Translations under genes and position numbers: made by a program
The notes under the pieces: model-generated
Database searches by the model: none
The model's input: the letters and a program-made list of their open reading frames with translations, nothing else
What the model was told of the DNA's origin: nothing
Source: Sphingomonas sp. R-74633
Lineage (GTDB): Bacteria > Pseudomonadota > Alphaproteobacteria > Sphingomonadales > Sphingomonadaceae
Direction of reading: 5' to 3'
Assembly: GCF_013416555.1 (NCBI RefSeq)
Contig: NZ_JACCFG010000004.1
Span: 310,001 to 374,000 of the forward strand
Length of the DNA stretch: 64,000 bases
In this document: one piece after another, positions 58,242-64,000 of the stretch
Layout: every line of letters starts with the position of its first letter
How positions within the stretch are numbered: the first letter of the stretch is position 1

Positions 58242-59348
58242 ATGCTGCGCTTTGCCGCTCCCCTGATCGCCCTGCTCCTGAGCCTGGGCGTCGCCGCCCC
58301 GGCCGCTATGGCCCAGACGCGCATCAAGGATGTCGTGAACGTCGAGAACGTGCGCGACAACCAGCTCGTGGGCTATGGCCTCGTCGTCGGCCTCGCCGGC
58401 ACGGGCGACCGCCTGCGCAACACACCGTTCACCGAGGAATCGATGCAGGCCATGCTCGAACGCATGGGCGTCAACATCCGCGGTACCGAGATGAAGACGC
58501 AGAACGTTGCTGCCGTCTCGATCACCGCGACGATGGGCCCGTTCGCGCGCAACGGCTCGCGGATCGACGTCCAGGTCTCGGCGCTGGGCGACGCTTCGAG
58601 CCTGCAGGGCGGGACGCTGATCGTCTCGTCGCTGCGTGGCCTGGACGGCGAGATCTATGCGGTCGCCCAGGGCAATGTCGCCGTCTCCGGCTTCAAGGGC
58701 CAGGGTGCCGCCGCCAGCGTGAGCCGCGGTGTGACCACTTCGGCGCGCATCGCCGGCGGTGCGATCATCGAGCGCGAGGTCCCCTATTCGCTGCTTTCGG
58801 CGACGAGCCTGAAGCTCGCGCTCAAGAACCCCGACTTCGCCACGGCCGACCGCATCGCCGCGGCGATCAACGCCAAATACCCGGGCAGCGCCACCGTGCT
58901 CGATCCCGCGACCGTGCAGCTGACCCCGGGGCAGAATTTCGTCGGCAACGTGATCGACCTGGTCACGCGCATCGGCGAGCTCTCGATCAAGGTCGACCAG
59001 CCGGCGCGCGTCGTGATCAACGAAGCCTCGGGCACCGTGGTGATGAACGCCGATGTGCGGGTCACGCCCGTGGCGATCGCCCAGGGCGGCCTGACCATCA
59101 CCGTCACCGAAAGCCCGCAGGTCTCGCAGCCCGCGCCGCTCTCCAACGGCCAGACCACGGTGGTGCCGCGCACCAATGTGCAGGTCAATGACGGCAACGG
59201 CGCCAGCCTGGCGATGGTCGACGGCGCGAGCCTGCAGACGCTGGTGAGCGGGCTCAACACGCTGGGCGTCTCGCCGCGTGACCTGATCACCATCCTTCAG
59301 GCGATCAAGAGCGCCGGCGCCCTCCAGGCAGACATTGAGGTACAGTGA
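58242..59348 (+). CDS. flgI: flagellar P-ring protein FlgI
   Basis: 368 residues. The signal peptide ends in PAAMAQ, followed by the family start TRIKDVVNVENVRDNQLVGYGLVVGLAGTGD (in part), FTEESMQAMLERMGVN and the C-terminal TLGVSPRDLITILQAIKSAGALQADIEVQ. FlgI forms the periplasmic P ring around the rod. Its stop overlaps the next start (ATGATG). Confidence 0.97.
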   Translation: MLRFAAPLIALLLSLGVAAPAAMAQTRIKDVVNVENVRDNQLVGYGLVVGLAGTGDRLRNTPFTEESMQAMLERMGVNIRGTEMKTQNVAAVSITATMGPFARNGSRIDVQVSALGDASSLQGGTLIVSSLRGLDGEIYAVAQGNVAVSGFKGQGAAASVSRGVTTSARIAGGAIIEREVPYSLLSATSLKLALKNPDFATADRIAAAINAKYPGSATVLDPATVQLTPGQNFVGNVIDLVTRIGELSIKVDQPARVVINEASGTVVMNADVRVTPVAIAQGGLTITVTESPQVSQPAPLSNGQTTVVPRTNVQVNDGNGASLAMVDGASLQTLVSGLNTLGVSPRDLITILQAIKSAGALQADIEVQ

Positions 59349-59647
59349 TGCGCGACGTGACTTCCCCCACCGGGCCGCAGGTCCAGGCGCCCGCCGTCAA
59401 TCCGAAGATGGACGCCAAGAACAAGGCGACCGCGAAGAATTTCGAGGCAGTGTTCCTCGGCCAGATGACCTCGATGATGATGTCGACCGTCGACCAGGGC
59501 GAGAACTTCAACGGGGGCAATGGCGAGGACATGTTCCGCGGGATCCTCGCGGAAAAGCTCGGCAATTCGATCGCCGACCGCGGCGGCATCGGCCTGGCGC
59601 CGATGGTGCTCGACCAGATCATCAAGCTTCAGCAGGGTAACAAGTAA
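59348..59647 (+). CDS. flgJ: FlgJ-like rod-binding protein without hydrolase domain
   Basis: 99 residues from ATG 59348. KNFEAVFLGQMTSMMMSTVD and DMFRGILAEKLGNSIADRGG are the rod-binding N-terminal domain of FlgJ. The muramidase domain of enterobacterial FlgJ is absent, as in many alphaproteobacteria, where a separate enzyme (for example SltF) supplies that activity. It directly follows flgI and overlaps it. Confidence 0.88.
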   Translation: MRDVTSPTGPQVQAPAVNPKMDAKNKATAKNFEAVFLGQMTSMMMSTVDQGENFNGGNGEDMFRGILAEKLGNSIADRGGIGLAPMVLDQIIKLQQGNK

Positions 59648-59649
59648 CT

Positions 59650-60075
59650 ATGACCGCGCAGCTCATCGACGCGATGGTGTCCCTCACGCAGATCATGGAA
59701 GAGGAGAGCGAGAAGCTCGCCCGCGTGCCGTTCTTCCCCGAGCTTCCCGAAATGGCAGCAGTCAAGCTGCGCCTCACCGGCCGGATCGAGGCCGAAGTGG
59801 CGCGGATGAAGCGCGAGGCGCCCGACGACTGGGCCGAAAAGCTCGATCCCGAGGCCCGCGAAGCGCTCGCCGAAGCCAGCCGCTGCCTGCGCGATGCCTC
59901 GACGGTCAATGCCGACATCCTCAAGCGTCAGATCGAGCTTTCGGCCGACATGATGGGCGCGATCGCCGCCGAGGCGCAGCGCCTGACCGGCAGCCGCAGC
60001 ACCACCTATGCCGCATGCGGCGGCCTGGCGGGGATGGACGCCCCGGCGCCGATCTCGCTGAACCAGCGACTGTAA
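59650..60075 (+). CDS. FlgN-like flagellar export chaperone
   Basis: 141 residues, almost all helical. It starts LIDAMVSLTQIMEEESEKLAR and runs through long amphipathic helices, in the manner of FlgN-type chaperones that escort the hook-filament junction proteins. It lies 2 bp after flgJ, and the C-terminal tail (GLAGMDAPAPISLNQRL) is unstructured. Sequence similarity alone is thin; FlbY-like naming would be equivalent. No terminator is seen within 100 bp. Confidence 0.62.
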   Translation: MTAQLIDAMVSLTQIMEEESEKLARVPFFPELPEMAAVKLRLTGRIEAEVARMKREAPDDWAEKLDPEAREALAEASRCLRDASTVNADILKRQIELSADMMGAIAAEAQRLTGSRSTTYAACGGLAGMDAPAPISLNQRL

Positions 60076-60471
60076 GCGGCGCCAAAGTACGCGAAGTACA
60101 CGCCAAGTGCGGCTTGGACGTCGTCCTACAGCACATGGCCGACCGCGACGCGGAAAGTCACAAAAGTCCTGACACCTATGGCTTCCGCCGGGTGAGCGCT
60201 TTTGCAGCTTTGTTGCGCGGGCACTGACGGGCACGCGTCCTACATTTCCTACGGGTCAAAGAGCGGTCGGGCGATGAGTCCGGCCGCTCGACCACATCAG
60301 ACGAAATCCTACATTGCAAGCATGCGACGCATTCCGCGACCGTCACCCCGACCTTGTGCGGGCCCCACCGGGAGGCTGGCTTCGGACACGAGGCGATAGC
60401 GCAGCACGTGCCGCGCAGTGGATCCCGGCACAAGGCCGGGATGACGGAATAGAGAGCTGGAATGAAGGACA
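60076..60471. other. Intergenic region with no supported gene
   Basis: About 400 bp with no coding frame I believe. It holds the dispersed-repeat-like inverted pair described next and three TCCTACA or CCTACATT-type sequences (60124, 60238, 60308) that loosely resemble the flagellar TCCTATAA element. No tRNA or clear small-RNA promoter was recognised. Confidence 0.6.
60341..60448. repeat. REP-like inverted pair of intergenic repeat arms
   Basis: CGTCACCCCGACCTTGTGCG at the left and GATCCCGGCACAAGGCCGGG followed by ATGACG at the right are imperfect inverted copies of one arm about 80 bp apart. The right arm is itself a hairpin (CCCGGC ACAA GCCGGG with mismatch). Such GTCA-CCCCGGC-CTTGTGCCGGG arms are common intergenic repeats in sphingomonads and caulobacters, from my general knowledge. 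Confidence 0.65.
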
Positions 60472-60505
60472 CGAAAAGGCCCGCGATCGCTCGCGGGCCT
60501 TTTCG
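60472..60505 (-). terminator. Terminator of flgB
   Basis: CGAAAAGGCCCGCGA and TCGCGGGCCTTTTCG are perfect 15-base arms around a 4-base loop. T-runs on both strands make it bidirectional. It lies 24 bp past the flgB stop. Confidence 0.9.
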
Positions 60506-60528
60506 TTTTCCAGCGTGAAGCGAGAGGC

Positions 60529-60939
60529 TTAGCCACCCTTCCCCACAGCGGTTTTCAGCATGTTGAGCTGCTTGCGGTAGAGGTTGGTCATCGCGGTGAA
60601 ATCGGCCTGGGTCTGCCCGAGCTTGAGCAGCTGGTCTTCGAGCGTGACGTTGTTGCCGTCGGGCTTGGTCTCGCTGATGTCCTTGTCGAGCACGATGCCG
60701 GCGCCGGCCGGCTGGATCGCGCCCAGGCCCTTCATGCCGGCGGTCAGCTGGACCTGCGGCCGGGCGATCGAAATGCCGGCGCTGCTGCCGACGAGATCCG
60801 AGAAATCGGCGTCCTCAACGGTGCGCGCCTTGAAGCCGGGCGTCTCGCTGTTGGCGATGTTCTGCGAGATGACGCGCTGCCGATCGGAGAGCGTCTCCAT
60901 CTGGCGGCGGATGCCGGAAAGGATCGGGGGCATGTCCAT
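60529..60939 (-). CDS. flgB: flagellar proximal rod protein FlgB
   Basis: 136 residues from ATG 60939 (ATG 60933 also possible); longer frames run into the preceding gene. RQRVISQNIANSETPGFKAR is the FlgB/FlgC-type rod motif with the ANSETPGFKA signature. The C-terminal LKLGQTQADFTAMTNLYRKQLNMLKTAVGKGG (in part) fits FlgB. It is cotranscribed downstream of the large beta-propeller gene (2-bp gap) and is separated from flgC, its usual operon partner. Confidence 0.94.
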   Translation of the reverse strand: MDMPPILSGIRRQMETLSDRQRVISQNIANSETPGFKARTVEDADFSDLVGSSAGISIARPQVQLTAGMKGLGAIQPAGAGIVLDKDISETKPDGNNVTLEDQLLKLGQTQADFTAMTNLYRKQLNMLKTAVGKGG

Positions 60940-60941
60940 GG

Positions 60942-63731
60942 TCAGAACCCGTAGCTGCTGGGGGTGGAGCTGTTGAGGCGATCGAGCGCCGCCTGGTAGT
61001 TGGCGAGCTGCGCGTTGACGATCGTCGTGCTTTCGGTGCCGGTCGCCGAGTTGGTCTTGCTGCCGTTGATCAGGTTGGTCTTGCCATCGTCCCAATAGAG
61101 CGAGCGATAGGCAGTCTGCGACATCGAGATCGCGTCCTTGATCTTGGAGAGCGAAGCCTTGGCGCCGTCCGCAGTGAGCAGGCTGAGCCCCTCGCCCAGG
61201 TCGAGGCCGTAATTGCCGCCCGGGCGGACCTTGGGCGCGTTGCTCGAGACCGGCGCGGGGCTGGAGATCCGCTGCGGCGCCATGCCGAGCTTGGCCAGCG
61301 CATCATTCTCGCCGGTGCCGGCGAGGAGATCGAGCTTGTGGCCCGACTTCATCGTGATGCGCAGCTGCTGGACGCCGTCGACCGCCGTGGCGGTGACAGT
61401 GGCCTTGGACGCGCCGAGCATGCCCTGCATCCGGGTGGCGATCGACTGAAGCGTATCGTCTGCAAGAATGGTGAGCTTGCGCGTGCTGCCGTCATCGGCC
61501 TTGAACGAGAAATAGTCGCCCGCCTTCAGCGCGGTCTGCGTCGTGACCTTGTTCGAGGCGACGGCGTTGATCGTGCCGCGGCCGAAGCCGAGCGCGGAGA
61601 CCGCGCTGGCGCCGCCGGTATCGGCCGAGATGCGGACCGGCTCGGTGCGCTGGAGCGACTGGCCGAACTGCGTGGTGTTCTCGATCGCGCCGGTGGCGGC
61701 ATCGAGCCGCGAGACGAAGCCGTCGGTCGAGCCGCGGCGCGGGGCCGCGAGGTCGCCCGTGGTGCGGCCGCCGACATAGAGCTCGTCGCCCATGAAGGCG
61801 ATGCTGTCGATCTGGTCGTCCTTGTCGGAGCCGACATAGGTGGTGCTGGCACTCGACAGGTTCGCATCGATGCGCGTGACGAAGCCGTCGCGCGCGCCGC
61901 TGGTCGTATTGACCTGAGCACCCGAAATCGCCGCCGAGGTGGCGCCGCCGACTGCAATCGTGCCGTCATCGGCGACGGCGATCACGCGGGCGTCCGCAGT
62001 GCCGAGGCTGATGCTGCCGAGCGACGTGGCAAGCGAATTACCCTGGAGCTTCTGCAGCTGAGCATTGCCGTCATGCGAGACCAGCGCGAGGACGTTGCCG
62101 TCATTGTCGACCGCGAGCGCATTGACGCTGTCGACGCCGGCGCCCGCTACCGTGGCGCGCTCGGCGAGCTTGCCGGTGGTGCCGTCGATACGGGCGATGA
62201 AGCCGTCATTGCCGGCGCCGATCCGGCCGCCGACATAGATCGAACCGTCATTGCCGACTGCCACCGACTTGGCGACATCGGGCGTGACGCTGATCGAACG
62301 GACGACGGTGGAGAATTTCTCGTCGCCGTTCGCCGCATATTTCGCGACGACCATGTCGCCATCGGTGGAGGCGCCGCCAAAGCTGCCGGTGACGGTGCCC
62401 GCGACGACGATGCTGCCATCGGGTGCAAGGCTGACCGCCGCGCCGGTAGAGGAACCGGTGGCGCCCAGGCTGCGCTGCCACACGACATTGCCCGCGCCGT
62501 CCACCTTGGTGAGGAACAGGTTGTTGTCCCCGTCCGACAAATTGACGCCAAGGTCGCCCTTGGTCGTGCCGACGACGTAGCTGTTGCCCTGCGCATCGGT
62601 GACGACCGAGGCGGCGTCGGTGTTGGCGTAGACGTTGCTCGTACTGGTCTTGTTGGTGGTGACCTTGCCGTCGAGATCGGTCGAAGTGGTGGTGACCGTG
62701 GTGGTCTTGCCGGCCAGCACGTTCTGTGCGGTGGCGATCCGGTCGAGCGCCTGGATCGTCCCCATCGAGACGCGGTTGTTGGCGCCGGTGGGATCATCGA
62801 GGCGGAAGAGCTGGGTCGAGCTGGGTGAATCCAGCGCGGTCTGGCCGGTGGCGACGACCAGCGCATCCTTGGCGTTGGTCTGGTCGAGCGTGACCTGTTC
62901 GATGCCCGTCGGGTTCGACAGGGTGAAGCCCCATTTCCCGCCCTCGTTGACGACCTTGAAGGTCGACTTCCAGCGCGGCACGACATTGCCGTTGGTATCG
63001 AGCTGCGGCGTGCCATCGGTCTTGAGATTGGGGATCGAGGCGATCGCGGCGTTGAGCTGCGCGGCGACGGAATCGAGCGTGGGCGGCTGCGTGCCCTGCG
63101 ACAGATCGACCGAGACCGTCTGCGCGGAAACGCCGGGCTTGCTCAGCGTGACCGAGAATTGCTCGGTGCCGGTGAGACCGGGGATCGCATCAGCGCGCGT
63201 CTTGACCAGGCCCTTGCCCTCGGTCTCGTAGACATCGGTGGCGACAAGCTTGCTCGACGTGGCCGAGGAGGACGGCTTGCCATAAGCGAGGCGGACGAGG
63301 TCCGACGGCGCCGTGGACATGTAGGACTGAAGATCGCTCAGGCCCTTGAGGAAGGTCTTCTGGAGTGTGGCGCGCTGGGCATCCGACGTGGTCTTGTCTG
63401 CCGCCGTCTCGGCGAGCACGCGCAGCTTGTCGAGCGCCTTGTAGGTGGTGAAGCTCGTCTGGATATCGGCGGGCAGATAAGTGCCGTTCGCATCGGTGAC
63501 CGACTTGTCGATGATCGTGCGCAGCGCGGTGATCGAGGCGACCTGGCTGGAATTGACCGGCAGCGGGTCGCCGCTCTTCCACGGCGCGACCGTGGCCGCG
63601 GTGGTGAACGCCGCCTTGGCGGTGCGAACGGCCTTGCTGTCATAGGCGATCGCCGAGACCGCCGAGGTCATCGTCGAACTCGACCCCGTCAGAATACTTA
63701 ACCCGATCAGACTGCCCGATAAATTCGTCAT
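60942..63731 (-). CDS. large beta-propeller / hook-associated-like protein, FlaEY-like
   Basis: 929 residues from ATG 63731. The N-terminus LSGSLIGLSILTGSSSTMT has no classical signal. Residues ~185-290 (FSVTLSKPGVSAQTVSVDLS) and ~740-830 (KAGDYFSFKADDGSTRKLTI; LRITMKSGHKLDLLAG) resemble the inserted domains of FliD/FlgK hook-associated proteins. Between them runs a repeat series such as GNSYVVGTTKGDLG, DGSIVVAGTVTGSFGG and DGSIYVGGRIGAGNDGF, typical of SBBP-type beta-propellers. Layout and place suggest Caulobacter regulatory protein FlaEY, which I recall as affecting filament assembly. It may be an exported axial protein. It leads flgB. Confidence 0.62.
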   Translation of the reverse strand: MTNLSGSLIGLSILTGSSSTMTSAVSAIAYDSKAVRTAKAAFTTAATVAPWKSGDPLPVNSSQVASITALRTIIDKSVTDANGTYLPADIQTSFTTYKALDKLRVLAETAADKTTSDAQRATLQKTFLKGLSDLQSYMSTAPSDLVRLAYGKPSSSATSSKLVATDVYETEGKGLVKTRADAIPGLTGTEQFSVTLSKPGVSAQTVSVDLSQGTQPPTLDSVAAQLNAAIASIPNLKTDGTPQLDTNGNVVPRWKSTFKVVNEGGKWGFTLSNPTGIEQVTLDQTNAKDALVVATGQTALDSPSSTQLFRLDDPTGANNRVSMGTIQALDRIATAQNVLAGKTTTVTTTSTDLDGKVTTNKTSTSNVYANTDAASVVTDAQGNSYVVGTTKGDLGVNLSDGDNNLFLTKVDGAGNVVWQRSLGATGSSTGAAVSLAPDGSIVVAGTVTGSFGGASTDGDMVVAKYAANGDEKFSTVVRSISVTPDVAKSVAVGNDGSIYVGGRIGAGNDGFIARIDGTTGKLAERATVAGAGVDSVNALAVDNDGNVLALVSHDGNAQLQKLQGNSLATSLGSISLGTADARVIAVADDGTIAVGGATSAAISGAQVNTTSGARDGFVTRIDANLSSASTTYVGSDKDDQIDSIAFMGDELYVGGRTTGDLAAPRRGSTDGFVSRLDAATGAIENTTQFGQSLQRTEPVRISADTGGASAVSALGFGRGTINAVASNKVTTQTALKAGDYFSFKADDGSTRKLTILADDTLQSIATRMQGMLGASKATVTATAVDGVQQLRITMKSGHKLDLLAGTGENDALAKLGMAPQRISSPAPVSSNAPKVRPGGNYGLDLGEGLSLLTADGAKASLSKIKDAISMSQTAYRSLYWDDGKTNLINGSKTNSATGTESTTIVNAQLANYQAALDRLNSSTPSSYGF

Positions 63732-63757
63732 AGCGATCCGCACCTGCTTTCCGTGTT

Positions 63758-63766
63758 CCTATAATA
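63758..63766 (+). promoter_or_regulatory. TCCTATAAT element upstream of fliG
   Basis: Plus-strand TCCTATAAT 62 bp before the fliG ATG, in the gap shared with the divergent FlaEY-like gene. Confidence 0.5.
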
Positions 63767-63828
63767 GAGGGAAAGCCGCCCCCACCCTCGTGTGCGGGCG
63801 CAATTTTTTCGCGAGGGAAACGAAAAAA

Positions 63829-64000
63829 ATGACCTTAATGGCGCCGATTGCCGAACCGCCCGAACTCAAGCGCTTCAACGGCTCGCAGCGGGCTGCTGCC
63901 CTGATGCTTGCGCTGGGCAAGGAACATGGCGGCCCGATCTGGGAACAGCTTTCCACCGACGAAGTGAAGGAACTGTCCTCGACCATCGCCGGCCTGGGCC
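63829..64000 (+). CDS. fliG: flagellar motor switch protein FliG, N-terminal part
   Basis: Only the first 57 codons are in the window. The translation from ATG 63829 (or ATG 63838) gives MAPIAEPPELKRFNGSQRA then AALMLALGKEHGGPIWEQLS and ELSSTIAGLG. The GSQRAAALMLALG-x-E and W-x-x-L-x-x-DEVKELS patterns are the FliG N-terminal domain that binds FliF. FliG is the switch protein that MotA acts on. The start is preceded by GAGGGAAACG. The rest lies to the right. Confidence 0.88.
   Translation, partial: MTLMAPIAEPPELKRFNGSQRAAALMLALGKEHGGPIWEQLSTDEVKELSSTIAGLG

Noticed and set aside
60341..60448. CRISPR or mobile-element ends
   Set aside because: Only two imperfect inverted arms without regular spacing, spacers, transposase or target duplication.
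1..64000. tRNA, rRNA, integrase or prophage genes
   Set aside because: None recognised when reading the intergenic regions; the low-GC SIR2 gene has no flanking attachment repeat that I could see.

Overview
The window looks like chromosome of a motile, GC-rich alphaproteobacterium, most probably a sphingomonad (Sphingomonas or a close relative). The reasons are a base composition near 65-70% GC, the alphaproteobacterial flagellar regulators FlaF and FliX, a TonB-dependent receptor with an Asp-Ile-Val-Val-Thr-Ala-type TonB box, a PhoX phosphatase, and many ATGA/GTGA start-stop overlaps. I saw no insertion sequence, prophage, CRISPR array, tRNA or rRNA gene. Nearly all long reading frames opposite the genes below are GC-driven shadows.

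Left third (1-24 kb). The window opens in the end of an NtrC-type regulator followed by its histidine kinase. Next comes a lower-GC SIR2-like gene, then a nearly complete type II secretion (T2SS) locus: gspK-J-(periplasmic binding protein), gspN, gspF-E-M-L, and divergent gspG-H-I-C-D. A second small trio resembling PilN/PilO/PilP (GspL/M/C) lies tail to tail with the secretin gene. Beyond it are a Tat-type PhoX phosphatase with an extra Ig/PKD-like domain, a TonB-dependent receptor with Pho-box-like repeats upstream, and an OmpR-type two-component pair. A plausible reading is a phosphate or organophosphate acquisition block served by the T2SS.

Middle (24-33 kb). This part holds a lipoprotein, two exported amidohydrolases (one has lost its metal-binding motif), a FixL/FixJ-like pair whose kinase changes base composition inside the gene, a small degenerate receiver-like protein and an alginate-export-type porin.

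Right half (33-64 kb). This is a motility block. It contains two tandem near-duplicate chemoreceptors; flaF; a HAD-family protein plus methyltransferase; motA; a compact chemotaxis operon (STAS protein, cheY, cheA, cheW, cheR, cheB, cheY, cheD, an unknown helical protein, motB, fliL); a tandem PilZ protein; and, after rluE and an RNase H-like gene, fliN-O-P divergent from flgC-fliE-fliQ-fliR-flhB. FadL-type and DUF2147 genes interrupt the block. It resumes with fliX divergent from flgI-flgJ-flgN, then a large beta-propeller hook-associated-like protein with flgB, and the start of fliG.

The strongest cross-cutting signal is the octamer TCCTATAA. It sits 20-75 bp before the starts of flagellar, motor and chemoreceptor genes, and also before the HAD/methyltransferase pair and the porin, which suggests these belong to the same regulon. 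Other signals are a duplicated peptide motif flanking the P2-like domain of CheA, CheR/CheB-docking-like C-termini on both chemoreceptors, and short GGCA-N5-TGCC palindromes in the flgC and flgI promoters.
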